DNA of 52,676 nt from Gammaproteobacteria bacterium (GTDB lineage: Bacteria > Pseudomonadota > Gammaproteobacteria > Eutrophobiales > Eutrophobiaceae), in assembly GCA_003250975.1 (NCBI GenBank), contig QKIY01000007.1, positions 1 to 52,676 on the forward strand. Reading direction: 5' to 3'. The stretch's first letter is position 1. Each line of letters begins with the position of its first letter. Below, one piece after another: positions 24,670 through 33,199 of the stretch. The position numbers were made by a program, and so were the translations under genes. Under the pieces are notes generated by a model. That model ran no database searches, was not told where the DNA came from, and saw only the letters and a program-made list of their open reading frames with translations.

Positions 24670-25170
24670 TTATCTGGACAAGGCCTGTTTGATCTTCAGA
24701 TCCATGTTCTGTTTAACAAGAATATCAGGCACACCGGTGGGCCGTTTGTAGATCACCTTTTTGTCCTTGTCGATAATATATACACCGGGTGTTGCCTTGA
24801 CTCCCCATTCTTCGGCTACCAAATCGCCATCAAGTAACATGGTGTAAGAGAAGTCCTTTTCCTCGAACAGGGCAACCGGATCGCGCTTACCGTCTTCGAA
24901 GGCATCGATGGCATAAAATTTCAGGCCTTTACTCCGGTACTTGCGGTAAATGACTTCGAGGTGCGGCATGAGCGTGGCGCAATAGGGGCTCCCGCTTGCC
25001 CAGAACAGTATGACAGAAACGCGGTCCTTGCTGTCCTTGTAATACTCTACAGTCTTCCCATCCTTATCCTTTAATGTCCAGTCGGGTGCGGTATCACCTA
25101 TCTTTAATGTTCCTGCCAGTACAGGTGAGAGCGGCAGTAAGGCGAGTAAAAATGTCATCATGTATCGCAT
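24670..25170 (-). CDS. TlpA-like thioredoxin-fold protein with one active-site cysteine replaced
   Basis: A 166-residue exported protein: a short signal peptide ends at VLA-GTL, and a TlpA/AhpC-type thioredoxin fold follows (IGDTAPDWTLKDKDGKTVEYY, VILFWASGSPYCATLMPHLEVIYRKY, the cis-proline in KATPGVYIIDKDKKV). In place of the usual W-C-x-x-C, the site reads G-S-P-Y-C: the first, normally reactive, cysteine is serine. It should not act as a normal disulfide reductase. The start at 25170 is preferred because AAGGTG lies just upstream. The 3' end is four bases from the convergent GDSL gene. Confidence 0.85.
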   Translation of the reverse strand: MRYMMTFLLALLPLSPVLAGTLKIGDTAPDWTLKDKDGKTVEYYKDSKDRVSVILFWASGSPYCATLMPHLEVIYRKYRSKGLKFYAIDAFEDGKRDPVALFEEKDFSYTMLLDGDLVAEEWGVKATPGVYIIDKDKKVIYKRPTGVPDILVKQNMDLKIKQALSR

Positions 25171-25229
25171 GTGGTATATCACCTTAAAATTTTGGTATTA
25201 GAACCCCCGACCAACACAGAGTTCATTAT

Positions 25230-26084
25230 TCATAGAGCAGTTACCTGGACGTTAACATTCAGGGTCGGGGTTTGTGAGTCACCGACAAAACTGCCGGATA
25301 CGGGCGGGATCCTTTCGGGATGGCGTGATACCGCAACGGCGATATGCTTGCTTGCCGTTAGTTCTCCGGTGGTCGGGTCAAAGCCCTTCCAGCCAGCCCC
25401 CGGCAGGTAGACCTCGGCCCAGGCATGCGTGGCGGCATTCTCCATCTCGGTCTGCGGAGCATGCACATAACCGCTGACAAACCGGCTGGCGAGTCCCAGT
25501 TGGCGGCAGGCCTCGATAAAAAGTGTGGCGTAATCGCGGCAGGAGCCACTGCCCGATGCCAGGGTAACGGAAGGGGATTGGACGCCCGCTTCCTCGCGGA
25601 TAACATAGCGGATATTTTCATTCAGCCACTTACTCATGCGTTCCAGCAGGACATAGGTCTCGATGGTAGTCCCGGCAACACCGAGCAGCTTGAGCCAGTC
25701 CTTGATGACCTCCCGCTGTTTCGGGAAGTTCGGTTTCAGAAACGGCAGCAGGTCTGTTTCTTCATAGGGCTGGTACTTGAATGGAAAATTGACCGCATAA
25801 TCTTCCACGATGAAATCAAGAGGTGCCTCATCGTAATGAGCAATTATCACCTCAGTGTAGATGGAAAGCCGGTTTGCAGGTTCATGAAAATTCACTGTTG
25901 CGACGGAATTATTATATACGTCACGCGTCCAGTGAACATCGTGTGTAGGGAAGATGTCGAGGGTAGAGGATTCTATGCGGGTATCATGTCCTTCGCGCGG
26001 ACGGATCAGCAGCCGGTGGGGTTCCAGCGTTACCTCACCAGTGAATTGATATTCCGTGAGATGTGAAACCTTCAGGCGTTGCAT
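25230..26084 (-). CDS. Transglutaminase-like family protein
   Basis: A 284-residue protein with an N-terminal beta domain (MQRLKVSHLTEYQFTGEVTLEPHRLLIRPREGHD), the family's usual opening. The papain-like core follows: GSGSCRDYATLFIEACRQLGLASRFVSGYV with the catalytic cysteine, THAWAEVYLPGAGWKGFDPTTG with histidine and aspartate. Bacterial proteins of this type are presumed cysteine proteases or amidases; none of the targets is clear. There is no signal peptide. The ATG directly follows the DUF309 stop (TAAATG), so the two are translationally linked. Confidence 0.9.
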   Translation of the reverse strand: MQRLKVSHLTEYQFTGEVTLEPHRLLIRPREGHDTRIESSTLDIFPTHDVHWTRDVYNNSVATVNFHEPANRLSIYTEVIIAHYDEAPLDFIVEDYAVNFPFKYQPYEETDLLPFLKPNFPKQREVIKDWLKLLGVAGTTIETYVLLERMSKWLNENIRYVIREEAGVQSPSVTLASGSGSCRDYATLFIEACRQLGLASRFVSGYVHAPQTEMENAATHAWAEVYLPGAGWKGFDPTTGELTASKHIAVAVSRHPERIPPVSGSFVGDSQTPTLNVNVQVTAL

Positions 26085-26597
26085 TTATTGAGTTTGTCCC
26101 ATTCCGATAAGCTTGATGGTTACCGGCGTTTGTGTTTTATCATTAAAGTAATCGATGACCCCATTGCGAAATGTTGACACATCGATCCCCAGGTAGATAC
26201 CTTTAATTTGTTTCATCTTAGTAAGTCCTTCTGTGGACATGCGCTGGGCGACGTCCGTAAAACCCTGATGCTTTTTCAGGTGTGCCACGGAGATCTGGAT
26301 CAGGCCCTGGATGAACTGGCCGGTCTCAGTCGTCCTGCCGGCGGTGTGCCAGACGGCCTCCAGGGATTCGTGTGCCTCCCACCAGAAGCCGTAATTGAAC
26401 AGGTCGATGCCATAGAGATAGGCATCACATTGTTGCCACTCCCGGGCATTGAAGACTTCAGGGTCTTCGAAATGCTGATTGTAGGAATGACCCTCTGGGT
26501 CGCGTATCGGGTGTGGCTTTTGCCCTGGCACATAGGCGTATGCCGGAAACGGGCGCGTGCTGTAGCGGTGGTCCGGGTTTCTCGGGGGAGGGTTCAT
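26085..26597 (-). CDS. DUF309 family protein
   Basis: From the ATG at 26597 the protein has 170 residues. RPFPAYAYVPGQKPHPIRDPEGHSY, then WWEAHESLEAVWHTAGR...GQFIQGLIQISVAHLKKHQG are the DUF309 hallmarks, with the conserved HE..E..W helix. The function is unknown. A TTG at 26672 extends the frame by 25 residues and has a moderate ribosome site, but homologous sequence starts near MNPPPRNPDHRYSTRPFP. It is the first gene of a two-gene unit with the transglutaminase and faces away from the ABC transporter. Confidence 0.8.
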   Translation of the reverse strand: MNPPPRNPDHRYSTRPFPAYAYVPGQKPHPIRDPEGHSYNQHFEDPEVFNAREWQQCDAYLYGIDLFNYGFWWEAHESLEAVWHTAGRTTETGQFIQGLIQISVAHLKKHQGFTDVAQRMSTEGLTKMKQIKGIYLGIDVSTFRNGVIDYFNDKTQTPVTIKLIGMGQTQ

Positions 26598-26707
26598 TGG
26601 ACGTAGATTTATACCAGTCAAGAAAAGTTGTTTTAATTTCGCATCATAATGGATATAACAAATGCTAATCAATTATTCATCCCTGCTGTTACACTGTTTC
26701 ACTTATT

Positions 26708-28543
26708 ATGTTTGCATTTTTTGAAAGACTGATTAAACCGTTTCCCCCGGAAGAGCCGGCCCAGCCACCAAAAGGACTGTTTGCGTTCTGCCTTCATTAC
26801 ACTCGAGGCATAGAGCCCTGGCTTATACTGATGGCGCTGCTTACGGGCATGATTGCCGTGCTGGAAGTCTCCCTTTTTGGATTCCTGGGCAGGCTGGTGG
26901 ACTGGCTTGCCAGTAGCGACCCCGCAACCTTTATTGAAACCCAGGGACGGCAACTGGCCTGGTGGGGTGCCCTCGTCCTGCTCGGTTTGCCATTGCTGGT
27001 ATACCTGCATTCCCTGATCGTGTTCCAGTCCCTGCTTGGTAATTACCCCATGGTCATACGCTGGTATGCACATCGTTACTTGCTGGGGCAGAGCCTGTCG
27101 TTTTACCAGAATGAACTGGCGGGGAGGGTGGCAACCAAGGTCATGCAGACCTCACTGGCAGTCCGTGAAACAGTAATGAAGCTGCTCGACGTCATGCTAT
27201 ACATCATCGTGTATTTCAGCGGCATACTAGTTGTAGTTTCTTCCGCCGACATTCGCCTGACGATCCCGTTTATAGTCTGGTTGTTCGCGTACGTTGGCAT
27301 CATGTGGTATTTCTTTCCGCGACTTGAATTGCTGGCCTCGAGGCAGGCCGATGCCCGATCAGAAATGACTGGCCGGGTCGTCGATACTTATACCAATATC
27401 ATGACCGTCAAGCTCTTTTCCCATTCACGGCGAGAGGCGGACTACGCCAGGGAAAGCATGGCAGGATTTCTCAAGACAGTGTATGCGCAGATGCGCATGG
27501 TCAACGGCCTGGTCATGTCGGTCTGGATCATCAATGCACTGCTGATCTTTTTCGTAACCGGTCTGTCGGTGCATTACTGGATGCAAAATATTGTTACTGC
27601 GGGGGCCATCGCAGCCGTCGTTGGCCTGGTATTACGGCTCTATGGGATGTCGCAGTGGATCATGTGGGAGCTGGCAAGCCTGTTTGAAAACATCGGTACG
27701 GTGCATGATGGCATGGCGACGATCTCAAAACCACGTGCTGTACTGGACAGTCCTTCCGCGAAACCACTGCAGGTGCATGCCGGGAAGATCGAGTTTGATC
27801 ACGTGATGTTTCACTATGGCAAGAGGAGCGGGGTATTCGATGACTTGTCGCTGACGATCAAGCCGGGGGAAAAAGTCGGTATTGTCGGTCGCTCCGGTGC
27901 AGGCAAGTCAACGCTGGTGAATCTGTTATTGCGTTTCTATGACGTTGAAGGCGGCAGGATTCTGATTGACGGCCAGAACATCGCAAACGTAACTCAGGAA
28001 AGCCTGCGGGCGAATATCGCCATGGTGACGCAAGACACCGCCCTGTTGCACCGATCGGTGCGTGACAATATCGTGTATGGCAAACCGGAGGCATCCGAGG
28101 CTGATATGCTTAGGGCGGCGCAACAGGCCAAGGCGCACGAGTTTATTAACGAGTTGCACGATATCAAGGGCCGGCAGGGTTATGATGCGTATGTCGGCGA
28201 ACGCGGCGTGAAACTTTCCGGGGGACAACGTCAACGCATCGCAATTGCACGGGTTCTGCTTAAGGATGCGCCGATATTGATCCTGGATGAAGCGACTTCG
28301 GCGCTGGATTCAGAGGTCGAAATGGCAATACGTGAAAACCTGAATCACCTCATGCGGCACAAGACCGTGATCGCAATTGCCCACCGCCTGTCGACCATCG
28401 CGGCCCTGGATCGACTGGTGGTGCTCGATGAGGGACGGATTATCGAAGAGGGGACGCACACTGAACTGATCGCCCGCAACGGGATCTATGCGCGCCTATG
28501 GGCGCACCAGTCCGGCGGATTTATAGGTGAAGATGTGGCATGA
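26708..28543 (+). CDS. ABC transporter with fused membrane and ATPase domains (exporter type)
   Basis: A 611-residue half-transporter. Residues 1-345 form the exporter-type membrane domain with about six helices, and residues 360-600 the ATPase: Walker A GRSGAGKST, Q-loop TQD, signature LSGGQRQRIAIARVLL, Walker B ILILDEATSALD, and switch histidine IAIAHRLST. It would work as a dimer. The domain order and the cytoplasmic RQADARSEMTGRVVDTYTNIMTVKLF loop fit lipid/drug exporters, but the substrate cannot be assigned. It is divergent from DUF309 and 18 bases upstream of the hydroxy-acid oxidase gene. Confidence 0.95.
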   Translation: MFAFFERLIKPFPPEEPAQPPKGLFAFCLHYTRGIEPWLILMALLTGMIAVLEVSLFGFLGRLVDWLASSDPATFIETQGRQLAWWGALVLLGLPLLVYLHSLIVFQSLLGNYPMVIRWYAHRYLLGQSLSFYQNELAGRVATKVMQTSLAVRETVMKLLDVMLYIIVYFSGILVVVSSADIRLTIPFIVWLFAYVGIMWYFFPRLELLASRQADARSEMTGRVVDTYTNIMTVKLFSHSRREADYARESMAGFLKTVYAQMRMVNGLVMSVWIINALLIFFVTGLSVHYWMQNIVTAGAIAAVVGLVLRLYGMSQWIMWELASLFENIGTVHDGMATISKPRAVLDSPSAKPLQVHAGKIEFDHVMFHYGKRSGVFDDLSLTIKPGEKVGIVGRSGAGKSTLVNLLLRFYDVEGGRILIDGQNIANVTQESLRANIAMVTQDTALLHRSVRDNIVYGKPEASEADMLRAAQQAKAHEFINELHDIKGRQGYDAYVGERGVKLSGGQRQRIAIARVLLKDAPILILDEATSALDSEVEMAIRENLNHLMRHKTVIAIAHRLSTIAALDRLVVLDEGRIIEEGTHTELIARNGIYARLWAHQSGGFIGEDVA

Positions 28544-28561
28544 ATTTGAGGACCATTTGCA

Positions 28562-29704
28562 ATGAAATACAATCCAAAAGTTCCATCTATTAAAGACATG
28601 GCCCTTTTGGCCAGGAAGCGGATTCCCAGGTTTGCACTGGAATACCTGGAAGGTGGTATTGGCGAAGAGTTGGGTCTGCGACGCAACCGTGATGACCTGA
28701 ATAACATTATCTTATGTCCACGCTATCTGGAGAATGTTGAGGCGGTTGATACGACCTGCGAATTATTTGGCCGGTCTTATGACCTCGGAGTCGGCGTATC
28801 ACCGGTGGGACTTGGTGACATGATGTGGCCCCGTGCCGAGCAAGTCCTGTCCAGCACAGCTCAGGAGATGAACATTCCTTACATCCTTAGCACCATGAGC
28901 ACGACCCCGCTGGAAGATATTGCCAGGATGGCACCGGATGTCAGCTGGTTTCAACTATATGTACCCAAAGACCCGGACATCATGCAGGATTTGATAAACC
29001 GTGTTAAAAATGCAGGTTATAAAATACTCGTGATAACTGTGGATATTCCTGTTGGGGCAAAACGGGATCGTGAGTTGAAAAATGGTTTGAATCTGCCATT
29101 TAATCTCACACCTGCGTTATTAATTCAGATAGCAATGCGCCCACGCTGGGTATTTGAAACATTGATTAATGGTGTTCCCCGGTTTGTGAATTTGGATGCG
29201 TATGTCAACTCGGCAGATATCCGGCACTTGGGCGAGTTCCTGACGTCGTTCTTCATGTGTGGTGTCACGAGAGAAAGGATTCGGATGATACGCTCTCTCT
29301 GGCAGGGTCCTCTGGTGATCAAGGGATTGCTGCACGCGGATGATATCGAGGCTGCGATCGAACTGGGTGCGGACGGCGTGATTGTTTCAAATCATGCGGG
29401 GCGGCAACTCGACGCCGCACCTTCCAGCGTTCAGGCATTACTAAAGCTTCCGGAACAACTCAGGCAGAAAACGACCATCATGATGGATAGTGGAATACGT
29501 ACCGGACTTGATGTTGTGCGTGCCAGGGCGCTGGGGGCGCAAGCCTGTTTTTCGGGGCGATCATTCATGTATAGCATAGCGGGTGTTGGTAAGGATGGTG
29601 CCCGGCAGGCCATTGAAATCCTGAGGGATGAAATTATCCGTACCCTGCAACAGCTTGGTTGTAATCAATATCAGGCCATGGATTCCACCTGGCTTGCTGA
29701 TTGA
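28562..29704 (+). CDS. FMN-dependent alpha-hydroxy-acid dehydrogenase/oxidase family protein
   Basis: A 380-residue TIM-barrel flavoprotein of the lactate/glycolate/mandelate oxidase family. Visible are the N-terminal ALEYLEGGIGEE, SPVGLGDMMWP, STMSTTPLEDIA, WFQLYVPKD with the conserved tyrosine, the ITVDIPVGAKRDRE segment, and the catalytic VSNHAGRQLD (usually NHGGRQLD). DSGIRTGLDV and the following GAQACFSGRSFMY bind FMN phosphate. It oxidises a 2-hydroxy acid to a keto acid, with the acceptor and substrate unknown. One alanine-for-glycine change next to the catalytic histidine is unusual. The amidohydrolase gene follows with almost no gap. Confidence 0.88.
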   Translation: MKYNPKVPSIKDMALLARKRIPRFALEYLEGGIGEELGLRRNRDDLNNIILCPRYLENVEAVDTTCELFGRSYDLGVGVSPVGLGDMMWPRAEQVLSSTAQEMNIPYILSTMSTTPLEDIARMAPDVSWFQLYVPKDPDIMQDLINRVKNAGYKILVITVDIPVGAKRDRELKNGLNLPFNLTPALLIQIAMRPRWVFETLINGVPRFVNLDAYVNSADIRHLGEFLTSFFMCGVTRERIRMIRSLWQGPLVIKGLLHADDIEAAIELGADGVIVSNHAGRQLDAAPSSVQALLKLPEQLRQKTTIMMDSGIRTGLDVVRARALGAQACFSGRSFMYSIAGVGKDGARQAIEILRDEIIRTLQQLGCNQYQAMDSTWLAD

Positions 29705-29715
29705 TATCACAGGCC

Positions 29716-30786
29716 ATGAAATTTTTCTCCTGTAAAAGTTGTTGCCTTATTTTATTAATGTGTTCCGGAGTTATTACATCTTTATTTGCAGATGAAGAAC
29801 TGGAAAAGCGAAAAATCATCGACTGGCATGTGCATATCGCCGGCCTTGGTTACGGCGGTTCGGGTGCATTTATCAATGAGGAAATGCGCGGCAATTTCCG
29901 TTTCGGCTTTTTCATAAAGTGGATGGGCGTCACCGAAGATGAGCTCCGGCAATATGGCGATCGGATCGTTATCGAGCGCCTGGACCGTAAACTGCAGAAG
30001 TCTCGTTATGTCGATCAGGCAGTGGTCCTTGCGCTTGATGGAGTAATTGATGAACACAACGGTAAACTCGATAGGGCGGCCACACAGATCTATATTCCCA
30101 ACGAGTACGTCGCCCGGGAGACAGCAAAATATCCCCGCCTATTATTCGGCGCCAGTATCAATCCGAAACGCAAGGACAGTCTCGCGCTTCTGGATGAGGT
30201 CCATCAGCAGGGTGCGGTGCTGATCAAGTGGGTTCCCTCAATCATGCATATAAACCCGGCAGATGAGCGCTTCATCCCGTTTTACCGGAGGATGGCGGAA
30301 CTCGGAATTCCGCTCCTGACACACACTGGGATGGAGAAGTCTTTTCCCAATACACGTGATGAGCTGTGTGATCCGCGGCGTCTTGAGTTGCCTTTGAAAC
30401 TAGGCGTAACCGTTATCGCAGCACATATCTCTACTACGGGTAAATCAGGTGGCGAGGATAACTTCGAACGCATCCTGCCGATGTTTAGTGAATATCCCAA
30501 CCTGTATGCGGACATCTCCAGCCTGACCCAGATCAACAAGCTGGGCTACCTGGCCAGGGCACTGCAGGTAAACGGCCTGACCGAACGCATGATATACGGA
30601 ACAGACTGGCCCCTGCAGTATTTCCCGGTGGTATCACCCTGGTATCACCTTTGGCATATCGGCTTCGGTGATGCCTGGCGATTATCGGGTATTGAAAACG
30701 AGTGGGACCGTGACGTGGAACTGAAGCAAGCCATAGGTGTACCGGTGCCAGTTTTCAGTCAATTGCCCGTTTCATTAAAAAGGTAA
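29716..30786 (+). CDS. Amidohydrolase family protein, exported
   Basis: A 356-residue protein with a signal peptide (MKFFSCKSCCLILLMCSGV...LFA-DEE). The amidohydrolase-2 type barrel has the metal ligands DWHVHIAG (HxH), LLTHTGME, IAAHIST and GTDWPLQYFP. Members include decarboxylases and hydrolases acting on aromatic or carbonyl substrates; no specificity is claimed. A TTG at 29701 overlaps the previous stop, but the ATG at 29716 starts the signal peptide and is preferred. Coupling to the hydroxy-acid oxidase (ten bases apart) suggests a shared catabolic step. An export signal is uncommon in this family. Confidence 0.85.
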   Translation: MKFFSCKSCCLILLMCSGVITSLFADEELEKRKIIDWHVHIAGLGYGGSGAFINEEMRGNFRFGFFIKWMGVTEDELRQYGDRIVIERLDRKLQKSRYVDQAVVLALDGVIDEHNGKLDRAATQIYIPNEYVARETAKYPRLLFGASINPKRKDSLALLDEVHQQGAVLIKWVPSIMHINPADERFIPFYRRMAELGIPLLTHTGMEKSFPNTRDELCDPRRLELPLKLGVTVIAAHISTTGKSGGEDNFERILPMFSEYPNLYADISSLTQINKLGYLARALQVNGLTERMIYGTDWPLQYFPVVSPWYHLWHIGFGDAWRLSGIENEWDRDVELKQAIGVPVPVFSQLPVSLKR

Positions 30787-30791
30787 GCACC

Positions 30792-31691
30792 TTACTTTCC
30801 GGTGTGAAGCCAGCGATGAAGAATCCTTGTCAGGATAGGCATGACTAGATATGTCATCAAGAGGACAACGATCAATGTGCTGGCAATGATGCGCCAGATG
30901 CTATTAATATTCCCAAGGAAAGGTTCGACACCAAGATAGAGCAGGATCGACAGCATCGAGATCGAAATCCATAACACGATTACCATCTTGTGCCTTGGCG
31001 GTGGAACGACGGCTTCTTCGTTATTAGCCGTGAACCAGGTCTCCAGGCCACTGAGCACTTCCATTTCCGGATCACCCATGTCCACATCTGAAAAACGCTC
31101 GAGCCATTGCTGGCGCTCATCCGAAGTTTCCCAGCGTATGAAGTTGCGTCGTGAATCGAATTTAAAAACGATACGGTAGTATGGCGTCGACGAAGTCGGC
31201 CGGAAGATATTAACGCCGAGATGGCCCTCAAAAGCCATCGCTGCACGGCTGATGCCGGCAACAACTTCCTCAAATTCCTTTTCCAGACCGGGCCGTGGCC
31301 GGCGTTTTACGATGATGGTCACCGGCGTATCAGAATTTATATCCTGTTTCAGTGTGAGTGCGTTGCCCGCAAACCTTACGCCCTGCCAGCCAGTCTTCAT
31401 GAAATTTCGTATATTCTGATGGCTGTCGCCGTCGGGGTGTTTCAATACATCATCCCGGTAAAAAGAACCAAAACAGGCAAGAGTCTGTTGTTCATTGAGG
31501 CCCTGCAGCCTGGCGAAAGACAAAATCTTGCAGGAACCCTCGTTCTGTCCCGCTTCGTTGTGCACGTCGCCGATGTCAAAGGCTGTAGGGGTATAGGAGT
31601 AAAGGCGTTTAATAACTGCTATGGATTCGTCGAATTCGATCGATTCGGGTGACTCTTTCAGTTTTTTTAAAAAATCCTGCAGCAGCGTCAT
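30792..31691 (-). CDS. HopJ-like domain fused to an ABM domain and two membrane helices
   Basis: A 299-residue protein. Residues 1-112 match the HopJ type III effector-like family (SYTPTAFDIGDVHNEAGQNEGSCKILSFARL...LACFGSFYRDDVL..HPDGDSHQNIRNFMKTGWQGVRF). This family is housekeeping-like in many gammaproteobacteria that have no type III system. Residues 120-225 resemble an antibiotic biosynthesis monooxygenase (ABM) domain (VTIIVKRRPRPGLEKEFEEVVAGI), and two membrane helices end the chain. These modules usually belong to separate proteins. The start at 31691 is chosen because GAGGG stands seven bases upstream; an upstream frame to 31865 is rejected. No type III secretion genes are present. 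Confidence 0.8.
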   Translation of the reverse strand: MTLLQDFLKKLKESPESIEFDESIAVIKRLYSYTPTAFDIGDVHNEAGQNEGSCKILSFARLQGLNEQQTLACFGSFYRDDVLKHPDGDSHQNIRNFMKTGWQGVRFAGNALTLKQDINSDTPVTIIVKRRPRPGLEKEFEEVVAGISRAAMAFEGHLGVNIFRPTSSTPYYRIVFKFDSRRNFIRWETSDERQQWLERFSDVDMGDPEMEVLSGLETWFTANNEEAVVPPPRHKMVIVLWISISMLSILLYLGVEPFLGNINSIWRIIASTLIVVLLMTYLVMPILTRILHRWLHTGK

Positions 31692-31790
31692 GGGTGTTCC
31701 CTCGAGGTTTGGTCTATAATCCACACTATCGGGAAATTTCGTTACATTCTTCATTTTAGTTTTTATTAAACGCTCAGATTCTACACTCTT

Positions 31791-32645
31791 ATGAATAAAT
31801 ATCGCATTATCATTGCTGCACTCATTATTATTATTGCCGTTGGCCTCTGGTTTTATCTCAGGCATCAGGCTGAGTCACCTCTTGAGGGTAACGTATTCGT
31901 ACCTACGGAGCCTGTCACCATGCCGGAGGAACTTGGTGCTGACGGCAGAGGCCCCGGTGCGAGGTACCCGGTGCCTGAGATTAGGGTGCTGACAGATTCC
32001 GCCGCACCGAAAGCAACTGCAGAACTCCCCCCGTTGCCCGCCCTGGATGAGAGCGATGAGGCAATGCAGCTGGAAATGGAAAAACTTTTTGGCAAGGAAA
32101 CGGTTGCCGAACTGTTTCTGGTCAAGGCCCTGATCAGGCATTTTGTGGTCACTGTGGATAATATGACTGCCCGTAAATTGCCCCAACGCTTCGTTTTTAC
32201 CGCACCACCGCCGGATCGATTTATTGTAGATAAAAGATCAGTAGATGAAATATACCTCTCTGCTGAAAATTACGAACGCTACAGGCAGTTTGTTACCCTG
32301 ATTGATAATGCGGATCTAGACAAGGTAACTGCGGTCTACCGGAATTATTACCCGCTTTTTCAGGAGGCTTATAAAGATCTGGGTTATCCCGATCGTTATT
32401 TCAATGACCGTTTTATAGAGGTCATTGATCACCTTTTAGAGAGTCCCGAAATAAAAGGACCTGTGAGATTGATAAGACCCAAGGTATTTTACCAGTTTGC
32501 CGATCCTGACCTCGAAGCGCTATCAGCCGGACAAAAGATCATGATTCGTATCGGCCCGGAGAATGCCGACATGACAAAAGCGGTTTTACGTGAGTTACGG
32601 AAGCGATTGACAGGTTTTGCTGTAAACCAAGGAGCAGTGAGATGA
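31791..32645 (+). CDS. DUF3014 family protein, membrane-anchored
   Basis: A 284-residue protein with an N-terminal membrane helix (IIIAALIIIIAVGLWFYL, about residues 6-23), a proline-rich linker, and the DUF3014 domain (about 90-275), recognised from VKALIRHFVVTVDNMTARKLPQRFVF and YRNYYPLFQEAYKDLGYPDRYFNDRFIEVIDHLLE. The function is unknown; most of the protein should face the periplasm. The next gene, DUF1993, starts four bases before this stop (ATGA overlap), so they are translationally coupled. Confidence 0.88.
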   Translation: MNKYRIIIAALIIIIAVGLWFYLRHQAESPLEGNVFVPTEPVTMPEELGADGRGPGARYPVPEIRVLTDSAAPKATAELPPLPALDESDEAMQLEMEKLFGKETVAELFLVKALIRHFVVTVDNMTARKLPQRFVFTAPPPDRFIVDKRSVDEIYLSAENYERYRQFVTLIDNADLDKVTAVYRNYYPLFQEAYKDLGYPDRYFNDRFIEVIDHLLESPEIKGPVRLIRPKVFYQFADPDLEALSAGQKIMIRIGPENADMTKAVLRELRKRLTGFAVNQGAVR

Positions 32646-33160
32646 ATATCACCATGTATGATGCCTCGGTCCCCGTTTATATTCGTATGCTGAAAAATCT
32701 TTCTGCAATCATGAAAAAAGCAGAGAAACATGCAAAACAGAAAGAAATCGAGCTTGATGTGTTTTTCAATGCCAGGCTCGCGCCCGATATGTTTCCCTTT
32801 TACCGGCAGATTCAGATTGCCTGTGATCTTGCTAGCCGCAGTGTGGCCAGATTAACGGGTGTGGATGTTCCAAGTACCAAGGATGATGAAAAGGATTTTG
32901 CCGATCTACATGTCCGCATTGACAAAACAATAGCCTATCTTGAAACGATTACAGCCGAAGGCATTGAAGGAACGGAAGACAGGATGATTACGCTTGAAAT
33001 CCGTGGTATGACCCTGAAATTTACAGGCATGGCTTATCTACTGAATTTCGTCCTCCCGAATTTCTATTTTCATATTACCACGGCCTACGATATTCTCAGG
33101 CACAATGGTGTTGAACTGACGAAACCCGATTATATTGGTAAGCCGGATTCCATTGGCTAG
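32642..33160 (+). CDS. DUF1993 family protein
   Basis: A 172-residue helical protein of the DUF1993 type, related in fold to the DinB-like helical bundle: MYDASVPVYIRMLKNLSAIMKKAEKHA, RLAPDMFPFYRQIQIACDLASRSVARLTGVDVPS and YLLNFVLPNFYFHITTAYDILRHNGVELTK are the conserved blocks. Its function is unknown. It is coupled to the DUF3014 gene and is followed after 39 bases by the FHA/trypsin-like gene. Confidence 0.88.
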   Translation: MNITMYDASVPVYIRMLKNLSAIMKKAEKHAKQKEIELDVFFNARLAPDMFPFYRQIQIACDLASRSVARLTGVDVPSTKDDEKDFADLHVRIDKTIAYLETITAEGIEGTEDRMITLEIRGMTLKFTGMAYLLNFVLPNFYFHITTAYDILRHNGVELTKPDYIGKPDSIG

Positions 33161-33199
33161 CTGCCTGTATAAAAAATGTGATTCCCGGCGGGGTTAAAC

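Noticed and set aside
25425-26066. 213-codon open frame antisense to the transglutaminase gene
   Set aside because: The minus-strand protein has all catalytic motifs; the antisense product matches no family.
31692-31865. 58-residue N-terminal extension of the HopJ-ABM protein
   Set aside because: It is polar and low-complexity and overlaps the promoter zone of the divergent gene, while a good ribosome site precedes the ATG at 31691.
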